Positions 26,137 to 36,200 of a stretch of DNA of 64,000 bases are shown in pieces. Under the pieces are notes generated by a model. That model did not search any database and was not told the origin of the DNA. It worked only from the letters and a program-made list of their open reading frames with translations. Within the stretch, counting starts at the first letter, position 1, and each line of letters opens with the position of its first letter. The position numbers were made by a program, and so were the translations under genes. Source of the DNA: Lachnotalea sp. AF33-28. Its GTDB lineage: Bacteria; Bacillota; Clostridia; Lachnospirales; Lachnospiraceae. The DNA lies in contig NZ_QUEE01000001.1 in NCBI RefSeq assembly GCF_003477885.1, forward strand, positions 124,001-188,000, in the 5' to 3' direction.

Positions 26137-26171
26137 AATCAAGAGGCAGCAGTATATGCCGCCCCTTGATT
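26137..26171 (-). promoter_or_regulatory. Stem-loop after the locus B binding protein gene
   Basis: AATCAAG and CTTGATT pair, with inner GGC-GCA/TGC-GCC pairing, just after the binding protein stop codon and before the enzyme genes. It may stabilise the upstream message or reduce read-through into the enzymes. Confidence 0.55.
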
Positions 26172-26184
26172 CATGGTCACTTAT

Positions 26185-27822
26185 TTACCGGTTTGCTGCA
26201 ACCCATGCATCCAGCTGTGCCTGATAATCTGCTATCACTTCCTTTAGTCCCGCAGTGTTCAGCTTGTCGATGAACTCCTGGTAATATGCTTCAAACCCTG
26301 CCGAACCGATGGTGCCGTTCTGTAGCACGGAAGTATATTCCGCGATCACAGCGTTGATCTGCTCCAGCTGCTTGGATACATTTGTCGTGGACACCACAAA
26401 TCCGTTATGGGAGGATGCTACGGTATCCGGAGACTCATTATACTTCTTTATGTTTTCAAAGTAGCCGTCCAGAACAGCCTGATTCTTATATGCATAAAAG
26501 CTGTTGCCCAGGATCCACTTCAGCCCTGCATAGGAAGTATCCACACCGCCCTGGGTTCCGTCATACTCGATGGTTACAATTCGGTCAGGATCGTTTGCAT
26601 CCTTCGTATAATGTTTTCCTTCGATGCCGAACACCATTGTGTTATAGATTTCCCGGCCAAGATCCGTGCCTGTGGTCAGCGCCTCGATGAATAAGGCCGC
26701 TTCTTCGGGATGTTCGCAGGTAGAGGAGATACCGTTTCCGCCAGCTCCCCAGCTGTTCGGAATATAGTTATACTGCTGTGTGGGGATGGCAACAACCTCA
26801 AATCCCCAGCGCTCGCTGTAGGACTTCGCCACGCTTTCCGGATCGCCTACGGATTCATTGCAGGAGTAAACATAGGATGTCTCCTCCATCATCTTCTCAT
26901 TTCTGTAGTTCAGATGATCCGTTGCGGCCCCGTCCGGCGCGAAGATTTTCTTATCGTACCAGTCGGCATAGATGCTCCACATTTCCTTATAGGTCTCTGT
27001 GGTATATGCATAGCTGACTGTGTCCGTGCCGTTTTCAATGATGAAGTTATTGCCCAGATGGTCAAACGGAGTGATGAAATAAAATCCCAGGATGCCGGTA
27101 GCATTTCCGTTTTCAAGGGTGTTGGCGTACTTTGTGTCCCCTTCACCGGCTCTTGCAGCCATCACGTAGTCTTCCAGCGCCGCGGCCTTATCCGCCAGGC
27201 TTAAATCCCAGTTCGTAAGAGTTGCGTACATCTCATCATAGTTACCGTACTTATCCATATATTCCTTAGGGAAAAACATAAAGCCCGCATTAAACGCATT
27301 CTGGTAATTGGGCACCATATAGATATGTCCGTCCACGGACCCCAGTTCCCAGAGCCATTCCGGCAGCTCCGCCCTAAGTTCATCGGAGATATAGTCTTCC
27401 ATCGGCATCCAGCTGCCGTCTTCAACCTGCTGCGTAAAGTTTAAGCTCACGCTGTTTAAGATATCGATCTGGCTGCCAGAGGTCTGCGCCAGCCCAACCT
27501 GTGTCGCATAGTCAGCGGCTGGGAAGCAGTTGATATTGATGCTCACATGTTCCAGACCGGGATATCCCTTCAGGAGCTCATTCACCCTCGCCTCAACCTC
27601 TTCCGTATCCTGCTGCTGACCATTTCCTCTGTAATACCACTCCAGAAGCACCGGATCCTTAGGCGCTGCGGCTTCTGTACCCGGCTCACCCGCGGCCGTG
27701 GTGCCCGGCGCCGCGTCCGGCGCTTTAGTGCTCTCGTTCGCAGCCTTCTGTCCGCAGCCCATCATGCCTGCGGTCATCGCCAATGCCAATAACAATGCCA
27801 GTGTCTTTTTCCACCTTTTCAT
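26185..27822 (-). CDS. Sugar-binding lipoprotein of ABC importer (locus B)
   Basis: The 545-residue protein has a lipoprotein signal ending GMMGC (Cys at residue 23), a low-complexity linker, and a large type solute-binding fold of the LplA group, which pairs with LplB/LplC-type permeases. Here it is third in the operon, after the two permeases. AAGGAGG precedes its ATG, consistent with high translation. It captures an oligosaccharide outside the cell; ligand identity is unknown, though the downstream GH105-type enzyme suggests an uronic-acid-containing one. Confidence 0.92.
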   Translation of the reverse strand: MKRWKKTLALLLALAMTAGMMGCGQKAANESTKAPDAAPGTTAAGEPGTEAAAPKDPVLLEWYYRGNGQQQDTEEVEARVNELLKGYPGLEHVSININCFPAADYATQVGLAQTSGSQIDILNSVSLNFTQQVEDGSWMPMEDYISDELRAELPEWLWELGSVDGHIYMVPNYQNAFNAGFMFFPKEYMDKYGNYDEMYATLTNWDLSLADKAAALEDYVMAARAGEGDTKYANTLENGNATGILGFYFITPFDHLGNNFIIENGTDTVSYAYTTETYKEMWSIYADWYDKKIFAPDGAATDHLNYRNEKMMEETSYVYSCNESVGDPESVAKSYSERWGFEVVAIPTQQYNYIPNSWGAGGNGISSTCEHPEEAALFIEALTTGTDLGREIYNTMVFGIEGKHYTKDANDPDRIVTIEYDGTQGGVDTSYAGLKWILGNSFYAYKNQAVLDGYFENIKKYNESPDTVASSHNGFVVSTTNVSKQLEQINAVIAEYTSVLQNGTIGSAGFEAYYQEFIDKLNTAGLKEVIADYQAQLDAWVAANR

Positions 27823-27855
27823 TCAAAATCCTCCTTATTATATAGTCATCTATTA

Positions 27856-28734
27856 TTATCCCTTTACGCCTCCCAGTGTCATACCTTTGGTAAAGTACTT
27901 CTGGAAGAATGGGAAAATAACCAATACCGGACCCGCTGCAATAAGTGCCATCGCAAAGCGCAGAGTTTCCGCAGGAATCGTCTCGCCCGCCGTGAGCACG
28001 CCCGCTCCGGCGTAATTTTTCAGCATGTTGACCTCCCGCAGCAGCCTCTGCACCAGATACTGCAGAGAATACAGGTTCTGATCTCTGATATACAGAGTCG
28101 AGGTCATCCAGTCGTTCCATTTTTCAACCATAAACAGGAAGGCCACGGAAGCGATACTTGCCTTGCTTAACGGTATTACGATTTTAAAACAGATATATAA
28201 TTCCTTTGCGCCGTCAATTTTTGCCGATTCAATTAATTCATCCGGAATCCCGCGGTAGCAGGTGCGGACAATCATCACATTATACGCAGACACCAGGCCT
28301 GGCAGAATATATACCATAATTGTATTGTTGATATGAAGCACATTGGTGATCAGCAGATACATCGGCACCATGCCGCCGGAAAACAGCATTGTAAAATATA
28401 CCAGGAAATTTAACTGCCTTTTCCAGATGAAGTTGGGCCTAGAAAGTGGGTAGGCCAGCAGCGCCACCACCAATGTGGACAGCAGTGTGGATGCCGCAGT
28501 AAAAAATATGGTCACCCCATAAGCGCGGATCATCTGCATCGGACGGCGCAGCGCCAGGGTATAAGCTTCCAGGCTGAACTTGGAAGGGACCAGGTTGTAC
28601 CCGTTCTGAAGCAATGTCGTCTCATCCGTCAGGGAACAGGAAATCAGCGTGATCACCGGCATCAGATACGCAAAAACGATCGCAATGAATACCGCATTCA
28701 AAATATACTGTCCCAGCTTTTTTCTTTTCTTCAT
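27856..28734 (-). CDS. Sugar ABC transporter permease, LplC type (locus B)
   Basis: This 292-residue protein has six membrane segments and the EAA-loop equivalent LIESAKIDGAKELYICFKIV. It ends KYFTKGMTLGGVKG, the characteristic tail of LplC/YtcP-type permeases. It lies 17 bases after the LplB-type gene and works with it and the binding protein. Confidence 0.92.
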   Translation of the reverse strand: MKKRKKLGQYILNAVFIAIVFAYLMPVITLISCSLTDETTLLQNGYNLVPSKFSLEAYTLALRRPMQMIRAYGVTIFFTAASTLLSTLVVALLAYPLSRPNFIWKRQLNFLVYFTMLFSGGMVPMYLLITNVLHINNTIMVYILPGLVSAYNVMIVRTCYRGIPDELIESAKIDGAKELYICFKIVIPLSKASIASVAFLFMVEKWNDWMTSTLYIRDQNLYSLQYLVQRLLREVNMLKNYAGAGVLTAGETIPAETLRFAMALIAAGPVLVIFPFFQKYFTKGMTLGGVKG

Positions 28735-28751
28735 TCTTCTACTCTCCCCCC

Positions 28752-29684
28752 TTAAAACAGGCTGTTTTCAGGACTGACCTTTTTCACTATCCTGTTCGTC
28801 ACAAGCACCGTCACAAATCCGGCTGCTGACTGCGCCAGCCCCACCGCTGCGGACCGCGCGAGATTTCCCTCCTGAAGAGCCCGGAATGTGTAGGTATTGA
28901 TGATATCCGTCGTGGGATACAGCGCGCCGATGTTCTGTGGAACCTGATAGAACAGGCCGAAATCACCGTTAAACAGATGCCCGATGTTCAGTATATTCTG
29001 GATGATAATGACCGGGATCAGATGGGGAATCATGACATGCCAGATCTGCTGCACTTTATTCGCGCCGTCCAGCTTCGCGGCCTCTAAAAGGCCCTCATCC
29101 AGACTCATCAGGCACGCATAGTAAATCATGCTTCCCACGCCCACCGTGGCCCAGACCTTGACGATCGTGAGGATAAACGGCCATGCGCCGGCCTTCATAT
29201 ACCAGTCCACCGGGTTCAGGCCGCAATTATTCAGGATCTGGTTTATATAGCCAAAGCGGTAATTCAAGAATATTTCCGCCAGAAACGCCAGAATGACGGT
29301 GGACAGAAATTTGGGCATCAGGATAATCGTATTGTAGGTCTTCAGCGCTCTTCTGTTCTTCACGCTGTAAAACATCAGCGCCAACCCAACGGATGCGATT
29401 GTTCCGATGAAGAGCCACGCGATGTTATAGCACATGGTATTGCGGATTGTCCTGACCGCATCTGCGGAGGTAAAAAAGAATTCAAAGTTATCCAGGCCGC
29501 ACCAGGCGCTTCCCCAGATTCCTTTGAGCGGTTTAAAATCTTTAAAAGCTATCACTATTCCGAACATCGGCACATAGTTGAATAGAATGAGCAAAGCTAT
29601 TCCCGGTATTGCCAGCATGCCCATGCTGATGCTCTCCCGAACTGCCTTTTTTGTTGGTTTTACTTTTGCCGTCCCTGTGCGCAA
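28752..29684 (-). CDS. Sugar ABC transporter permease, LplB type (locus B)
   Basis: The protein has six membrane segments and the loop LLEAAKLDGANKVQQIWHVMIPHL typical of LplB/YtdB permeases. I place the start at TTG 29684, because CGGGAGGT lies eight bases upstream. A longer frame from TTG 29747 would begin inside the -35 box of the promoter. From 29684 the length is 310 residues. It is the first gene of the locus B operon, and its promoter carries the 25-base element shared with the giant protein gene. Confidence 0.88.
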   Translation of the reverse strand: MRTGTAKVKPTKKAVRESISMGMLAIPGIALLILFNYVPMFGIVIAFKDFKPLKGIWGSAWCGLDNFEFFFTSADAVRTIRNTMCYNIAWLFIGTIASVGLALMFYSVKNRRALKTYNTIILMPKFLSTVILAFLAEIFLNYRFGYINQILNNCGLNPVDWYMKAGAWPFILTIVKVWATVGVGSMIYYACLMSLDEGLLEAAKLDGANKVQQIWHVMIPHLIPVIIIQNILNIGHLFNGDFGLFYQVPQNIGALYPTTDIINTYTFRALQEGNLARSAAVGLAQSAAGFVTVLVTNRIVKKVSPENSLF

Positions 29685-29718
29685 CTTGAAATACCTCCCG
29701 TGCTTCTTTTGTAGTTTT

Positions 29719-29747
29719 ATTATGAGCCCTGACACCTCTTTTCTCAA
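29719..29747 (-). promoter_or_regulatory. Promoter of the locus B operon
   Basis: On the minus strand TTGAGA is followed by CATAAT after 17 bases. The 25-base element at 29752-29776 begins four bases upstream of the -35 box, the usual place for an AraC-type activator. Confidence 0.7.
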
Positions 29748-29751
29748 TCCG

Positions 29752-29776
29752 CGTTTGATGCTATTCTTCTCGTTTC
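29752..29776 (-). promoter_or_regulatory. 25-base element shared with the giant-gene promoter (candidate activator site)
   Basis: The 25 bases are identical to 39528-39552. Both are read on the minus strand upstream of a gene start, and the core is GAGAAGAATAGCATCAAACG. The two flanks differ, so the identity is not a large duplication. The nearby AraC-type response regulator at 29857 is the best candidate to bind both. Confidence 0.7.
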
Positions 29777-29799
29777 ATGACGCATTTTCTCTTTACGGA

Positions 29800-29828
29800 T
29801 TGCAATAACAATTTTCTTCCTATATTAT
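29800..29828 (+). promoter_or_regulatory. Promoter of the locus B regulator/kinase pair
   Basis: TTGCAA and TATTAT are separated by 17 bases, about 28 bases before the response regulator gene. It is divergent from the locus B promoter. Confidence 0.65.
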
Positions 29829-29856
29829 GTAATTAAATTATTTTTTAGGGAGGCCA

Positions 29857-31077
29857 ATGATATATATGTACCGTATTATGCTTGTCGACGATGAAATCGT
29901 ATCGCAGAATATCGTGCAGCAATACATAGCGACCAGACTGCCCGGATATCAGATCAGCGCTGTTTTAAACAACGGATGGGAGGCTCTTCAGGCATTCCGC
30001 GACTCTCCTGCGGATATCATGCTTGTGGACATTCGGATGCCCGTCATGGACGGACTTACGCTCATTGAGAAGTTGAATGAAATAAGCAATGACTACGTTC
30101 CGATCATCATCAGCAGCTATGGGGAATTCGAATATGCCAAGACCGCCATGAAGCTGGGCGTAGCGCATTATCTCTTAAAACCGCTGGACTTTAAGGAACT
30201 CACCCATGCGCTGGAGGCCGCCGCCAAGACGTTGGAATTTAAAAGAATCGCCTATACCTCTCTCACGTGGCAGGACGATAACCAGGAGCTCTACCTGACG
30301 GATGTCCTCAAGGGGAAATATCCGGACAGGGCCTTAGCGCAGGCGGATTTTTCCGAGCTGGATTTTCCGTTTTCCTATGATTCCTGCAACGGCCTCTACA
30401 TACGGATCGATTTTATGAACACGGATGTGTGGATGTACGGGAGAGACGCTCTGCTCACAGCAATGACTAACCTGATCAATCTGCTCTATTCTCCCAGTTA
30501 CGTGCTTCCTGTATTCCGGAAACAGAACTGCTGCAATTATCTGCTGATTGACCCCAACCGCAATCCGGAATCATTTGACGAGCTGTGCGCACAGGTTCGC
30601 CAGATACTAAAAATCACAATCCGGATACAGCTGCTGTTTTCTTTTGATTCTGCAGAAAATCTGCGCTCGATCTCATCCGGCCGGCAAAACCGCGAGCTGA
30701 CAGCGGATATGAAATCGGAAGAAGACCTGTCGGATACGGATAAGACGGCCATCCGGGCCAGCATTGAAAAAGCGATCGCTTATATGAAAGAGCACTATGC
30801 GCAGGATCTGACCCGGGACAGTGTGGCCGAAAGAATCTACATGTCCGGCGCCCATTTCAGCCGCTGCTTTAAGATGGTCACCAATATTTCCTATAAGGAC
30901 TATCTCACGGAAATCCGCATGCAGAAGGCGATGGAACTGCTGAAAACCAATATCAGGGTTGCGGATATCGCCGAACGGGTGGGCTACCCCAACCCCAACC
31001 GTTTTAATATAAACTTCCGGCACTATACTTCCTATACGCCGTCAGAGTACCGCACCTATGTATTAAAAATGATTTAG
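29857..31077 (+). CDS. Response regulator with AraC-type DNA-binding domain (locus B)
   Basis: The 406-residue YesN-type regulator has a receiver domain (Asp11-Asp12, phospho-acceptor Asp58 in LVDIRMPVMDG, LLKPLDF), a middle region of about 150 residues, and an AraC domain near residues 300-403 with AHFSRCFKMVTNISYKDYL and VGYPNPNRFNINFRHYT. The ribosome site AGGGAGG lies only three bases before the first ATG. The ATG at 29866 is therefore also possible. The kinase gene follows 33 bases later. It likely activates locus B and possibly the giant protein gene. Confidence 0.93.
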   Translation: MIYMYRIMLVDDEIVSQNIVQQYIATRLPGYQISAVLNNGWEALQAFRDSPADIMLVDIRMPVMDGLTLIEKLNEISNDYVPIIISSYGEFEYAKTAMKLGVAHYLLKPLDFKELTHALEAAAKTLEFKRIAYTSLTWQDDNQELYLTDVLKGKYPDRALAQADFSELDFPFSYDSCNGLYIRIDFMNTDVWMYGRDALLTAMTNLINLLYSPSYVLPVFRKQNCCNYLLIDPNRNPESFDELCAQVRQILKITIRIQLLFSFDSAENLRSISSGRQNRELTADMKSEEDLSDTDKTAIRASIEKAIAYMKEHYAQDLTRDSVAERIYMSGAHFSRCFKMVTNISYKDYLTEIRMQKAMELLKTNIRVADIAERVGYPNPNRFNINFRHYTSYTPSEYRTYVLKMI

Positions 31078-31110
31078 CCGGCTGAAATAATTAAGAAGAA
31101 GAGGCAGGGT

Positions 31111-32895
31111 ATGACAAGAATTAAAAAAATTATCGGAAGTCCTTTTGTCCGCAAATGGTTTCTTACGCTTCTGGCGTTTGTCACCACACTGTTTTTGTGT
31201 TTTATGCTGTATACTCATATTAATTCCACGAAGGCGCTGCAGATTGAATACACCTCCTACAGTGAACTGCAGGCGGAACGCATTGCCGGCCAGCTGGACG
31301 ACAACTTTAAAAGCTACAGCAGAGTAGCCGCTCTGCTTTCCCTGAACAAGATGATCCGCATCTACCTCTTTGATGAGGATACGGATATCTTGTTCACAGA
31401 TATCCACAGCCAGCTTAACAATCAGTTAGCCGCTTATACGGAGGGGTTTCCCGCCATTGATTCCATCTTCCTGTTTCCGGCTTCCGGGAAAGAAGTTTTT
31501 ACATCGAATTTCGGCAATCCTGTCGCCTACCAGTCACTGAACGATAAAAACTGTCTCTCCATCCAGGAAGCGCCGGACACCATGGCTTTAGTTCCCCGCG
31601 AAAAAAACGAACGGTATCCGTACCTGATCACCATCTACCTGCCCCTGTTCCAGCAGGATCAAAAGAGCCTGATCGTATTGAACATCAACCTCTCGGATAT
31701 CCCGCTGCTTAGGGATGTTTCAAATGATTCCATCCAGAAGATTTATATTGTCTCAGATGAGGGAGAACTGCTTCACCGGAGCCAGCAGCGCGACATGCCG
31801 GAACCGCTTGAGCTTGTCCCGCAGTTGCGGCATTTTGACAGCACGAAAGAATCCTACAGCCACTACGACAATGGCGACACGCCCTATATCTACTCCCAGC
31901 AACATTCCGAAAAGTATCCCTGGTACTATGTCACCGTGACCACACCCCAGAGTTACATGGAGAAATCCTATAACTTTTATGAAAACCTGCTCACGATACT
32001 GCCCTGGCTGCTGATCCTGACGCTGCTCGTGATTGTATGGCTGGTTTTGCTGGCCACACATCCGATGAGGACCATATCGGATTTTCTGGAAAATCCGCTT
32101 CCGGAGCTTCCCGACAACATATCCGAACCGGAAACTAAAAAAATCATACGCCATTTTATCAATTATATGCAGACTAACCGTTCTCTGTCGGAAGAACTGG
32201 AAAAACAGATGGAACAGGGCAATAAGGCCACTTACCGGGCTCTTCAGGCCCAGATCAATCCGCACTTTCTGTTTAATACCCTGAACCTGATCCGAAACAT
32301 GGAGATCGAGACCCTGGGCTATGACCATGAGGCCCCCGAACTGACGCTTTCTTTAAGCAGGCTGATGCGGTATGCGCTGGACTGTGCGAATCTGGTGCCA
32401 TTAAAAACAGAATTTTACTATACGGAACTGTATCTGCGCATCCTGAACCTGCGCTACAGGGAAAAGCTGCATTTTAACATAGTGGGGCTTGACGCCGTCT
32501 CCGATCTGCTGGTGCCGAAACTGATTCTGCAGCCTCTGATCGAAAACGCGGTCTTCCACGGCTGCGCGCCCTCGCTGGACACGCACAACACCATTCTCGT
32601 GGACACTATGAAAGAGGGGGAATTATGCACCATCACCGTCGATGACAATGGGGTCGGCATCCCCGCCGAATCGCTGGAACTTCTTCGCAGCAAGCTTAGC
32701 AGGATGGACGAGATTCCGAGCGATTCCATAGGCCTGCAAAATGTGGTCTTCCGCATGTATCTGACCTACGGCGATGCCTTTTGCTTTGCCATTGACAGTG
32801 AACCGGGTAAAGGAACCCGTATTTCTCTTACATTTCCGGCCGTATATACAAAGGAACAGCCGGAAGAGAAGAACGTAAACACGGGTTTGTCTTGA
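31111..32895 (+). CDS. Sensor histidine kinase, YesM type (locus B)
   Basis: The 594-residue kinase has membrane segments near residues 14-34 and 290-314 around an extracellular sensor. A HAMP-like region follows, then the phospho-acceptor block AQINPHFLFNTLNLI with His385. The N box is LILQPLIENAVFHG, and DDNGVGIP is the G box. It senses an extracellular signal and phosphorylates the upstream regulator. Its sensor sequence differs from those of loci A and D. Confidence 0.93.
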   Translation: MTRIKKIIGSPFVRKWFLTLLAFVTTLFLCFMLYTHINSTKALQIEYTSYSELQAERIAGQLDDNFKSYSRVAALLSLNKMIRIYLFDEDTDILFTDIHSQLNNQLAAYTEGFPAIDSIFLFPASGKEVFTSNFGNPVAYQSLNDKNCLSIQEAPDTMALVPREKNERYPYLITIYLPLFQQDQKSLIVLNINLSDIPLLRDVSNDSIQKIYIVSDEGELLHRSQQRDMPEPLELVPQLRHFDSTKESYSHYDNGDTPYIYSQQHSEKYPWYYVTVTTPQSYMEKSYNFYENLLTILPWLLILTLLVIVWLVLLATHPMRTISDFLENPLPELPDNISEPETKKIIRHFINYMQTNRSLSEELEKQMEQGNKATYRALQAQINPHFLFNTLNLIRNMEIETLGYDHEAPELTLSLSRLMRYALDCANLVPLKTEFYYTELYLRILNLRYREKLHFNIVGLDAVSDLLVPKLILQPLIENAVFHGCAPSLDTHNTILVDTMKEGELCTITVDDNGVGIPAESLELLRSKLSRMDEIPSDSIGLQNVVFRMYLTYGDAFCFAIDSEPGKGTRISLTFPAVYTKEQPEEKNVNTGLS

Positions 32896-32940
32896 AATAG
32901 GCGTAAAGGTGCTGTATGATGGAAAAAAGAGGTGAAGTGT

Positions 32941-33150
32941 ATGAAAAAAAGGGAACCACGTTGGTATATTCTTTGGTTTTTCACATCGGGAATGTGGGTT
33001 ATTACATTTTCGATTAATCTTTCGACCAGCAATGCCCTTAATTGGCTTATTGTCTTACAGTTCCTTAATATATTTATTTCTTTTGCCGCAGGCATAGTGA
33101 ATGCGCACCGGTATAAAGAGAGGCACAGTCAGGAAGAATACGATCGTTAA
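32941..33150 (+). CDS. Small two-helix membrane protein (69 aa)
   Basis: ATG 32941 has AAGAGGTG upstream; the GTG at 32932 in the same frame is less likely. The product has two hydrophobic stretches, YILWFFTSGMWVITFSINL and LIVLQFLNIFISFAAGIV, with a basic start and a charged tail. No known motif is seen. It lies 45 bases after the kinase gene and may be co-transcribed with it, but a link to sensing is only suggested by position. Confidence 0.6.
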   Translation: MKKREPRWYILWFFTSGMWVITFSINLSTSNALNWLIVLQFLNIFISFAAGIVNAHRYKERHSQEEYDR

Positions 33151-33227
33151 GGGATGCCGCGCATAGGCCACAGGGAAGCGGCTGCAGTATACGTATAAGC
33201 CCTGATGGATATTTTTACCGATGGCCA

Positions 33228-33278
33228 TAAAAGAGGGGGGCGCTCTGGTAGAAACATCTACTTCTGCATCCCCCCTTA
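33228..33278 (-). terminator. Terminator after the giant protein gene
   Basis: GGGGGG and CCCCCC enclose an inner GTAGA/TCTAC pair. On the minus strand the stem is followed by TCTTTTAT, in the right place to end the gene that stops at 33295. Confidence 0.65.
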
Positions 33279-33294
33279 AGTCCTAAAACCTCGT

Positions 33295-36200
33295 TTACGC
33301 GGCGCTGTTTTCTTCCGTACCGCTCTCTGTGCTACTATACTCTGCGGCGCTGTTTTCCGGTGTGCTGCTTTCTTCCGTGCCACTTTCCTCAGCACCGCTC
33401 TCCCCCGCGCTGCTTTCTATGGTACTGCTTTCCGCCGCGGTGCTCTCTGTAGCGCTGCTTTCCGGCGTGCTGCTTTCCGCAGCACCGCGCTCTGCCGCGC
33501 TGCTTCCCGGTTCACTGCTCTCTTCGGCACTAATCTCCGCCGTGCTGCTCTCCACAGCACTGCTCTCCATTCTGCCGCTTGCATTGCCGTTTCCGCCGTC
33601 AGTCACCCCCATCGCCTTCTTAAGGAGCGGCCAGAGATCATCCGCAATCGCCTTCATTCCCTCATCTCCGGGATGGTTCAGCACGCCTGCATCGATATCC
33701 GCGACACCGAATGCAGCCATGAGCTGCTCTTTGTACGGATATCCCCGATACTGTGTATCCGTATACCCTGTCATATCCGCGTAATCCCAGCCATAGGCGT
33801 TTGCCGCAGCGTGAATTACGCCGACAATATCGCTTCTGGTAAGAACCGTGGAACCGATGATGACTTTCGCATCGCCATCGGGGTTAAACCTGTCGATGAT
33901 CTTTTTGTAATCCCCTCTGTCAAAGATCTCATCGTTCTCAAAGGTATCGTCACCCTCATTGGCGCCGTTTTGTATATTGGCACCAAAGGTAGCAATTATG
34001 ATATCCGCATTCCAATTCGCATACTTTTCCTGATTGTTGGAAATCTTGCTCCAATCATAGAAATATTTCTCGTATTCGGAAATATTGATTCCGTGTACCT
34101 CGGCGTAAGGATTGATCTCCTTTACTCTCGCCTCCAGCAGGTGAACATAGTCTTTATCTGGTGAAGTAGCCGCCATGCCCCAGTTGCCGAGCCAGCCCAC
34201 ACTTTCTTTCAGGCCATGCTGTGTGATAGAGTTGCCGATAATCAGTATCTTCAAGGAATCTTTTGCCTCATCACCGTCCAGTTTCTTTAAATACTGCACG
34301 GAGTCGATATAAATTCTGGTGCCGGCCTTGCACAGCTCCTCATTGCCGGATAAACCGAACAGCTGCAGATTGATGCGCTGCAGAACATCGCCGTCTTTCC
34401 AGCCTTCATCTACCTTAAATGTTACGTTTACATATCCTTCCGTATCCGTCGCATAGGTTTCAGTCATGGCAGCACCGCTTGCCGGCACATTGGTGCCGTT
34501 CTTAAACCACGGGATCAGTGTCAGATCTGCCGTATCCGCGCTCACCGCCGCGCCTTCCGGCACTTCAGCCTTAATGCGCACACGGATATGCGTGATATCC
34601 CCTTTCTCATATCCTAACGGCGAGATAGCTTCCGGGGTGCTTCCAACCTGCCCGCACGACCATATTCTTGGACAGTAATCGCCCTGCGCTGTGGGAGGCT
34701 GTACCAGAAGAGCCCCGTCCTTATGCTCTGTCGAAGTCGTCCCTCCCTGTGACCAGCCCTCAATATCATTGGTAAAGTAAGAGCTGTTCATATCAATTTT
34801 ACAGTTCTTATCCAGGATTTCAAGCGAATCCAGGTAAACGGTTTTGCCGGCATTTTCCGCATTGTTCACGTCTCCAAACGGAAATACGCACATCCTGTCT
34901 ATGGTGAGGCCGTCCCGCCACTCGGCTGCGGTATCCAGCGCAACGGTCACAGCAGTATATCCGTTTGCGGTGCATTGGTAGGCGATATCTTTATATTTCG
35001 CAGTTGTCACATTGCCTTGGGCGTCCTTTAACTCAACATGCAGCTCTAATTTCGGAGATTCCGTATCTGTACGGATCTGTAAAAGCGCATGGGTGGCATC
35101 CTCTGTCTTTAAATTTATCGGATTTTGGGTAACTCCATCTGTCTTATTGCTGGTCCACACTCTGGGCCTTCCGTCCTTGGCAGCTGTGATCACCAGGGCG
35201 CCGTCAGCCTGCTCCATCTTGGTAAGGCCACCCTGTGCCCATTTCTGCACAGTTTTCTCAAAATACCAGCCATATACTGCGTAGGGACTGGCCTGCGTCG
35301 GAAGGACCTCCGGTTCTTCCGCTTCACCGCCGGTATACTGAAGGATTTCAATGCTGTCGATATCATAGCTTTCACCGATATTTCCTTCAAAAGCATATAC
35401 TCCCAGGCGGTTCAGCAGACCAGCCTGTGCCCACTGTGCATTTGTGCCGCAGTCAATCAGCAGTGTAGTGTATCCGTCCGGGTCCGTCTTTGTGCCGTAA
35501 GGCGCTTTAAAATCGATACCTCCGGTATCCATCGTACAGGTCAGCTTCAGCGTCGTATTCTCCACCGTGGATTTTACACGGATACGGATATGGGTGATGT
35601 CCTTTGCCGAAATTCCCATGGGAGCCTCCGGTGACCAGCATCTGACAGCGCTGTCGCTCGCCACTCCGTGCAGCGCGCCGTCTTTCCATTCACATTTATT
35701 CGGGCCTCCGTCCAGCCAGCCTTCCGTACCGATGTCAAAATAATAACCTTTTAATACCTTATACGGCTCATCCGAAGCTTCTTTGTCGATACTGAGCTTT
35801 TTAGCCTCCTCTTCCCATGTGACCGTATAGCCTTCCACCTGCTCAAATATATCTTTTACAGGTACGTAAATATTGCCGGCGATCACTTTTCCGCCGCATA
35901 ATACGTCCGTTTCGGCACCGTTTATAACCATCTTATCGGAACCGTAGAGGAAACGGAAAAGATACCTGTTTTTCACAAAAAGCTCCACCGCCGTTTGATC
36001 CATCCGCTCGCTCCAGAATACGGTTATCAGGGAATTAAAGTCTTCCACAGGAAACATAACGGTATTGTTTACCAGTTTCACCGGCAGAGACGTATATACC
36101 TGTTCGCCGTCCAGATATACGGAAGCTTCTCCCATGCCCTTCTGGCGCATAACCTCTATGCTGTCGATCTCAAAGCTTCCGGCGCCTTCCATGGGATCAA

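Noticed and set aside
33329..33784. Leu/Ser-rich plus-strand frame that looks like a membrane protein
   Set aside because: It is the antisense of the Ser/Glu-rich tail of the giant protein; the apparent hydrophobicity comes from base composition.
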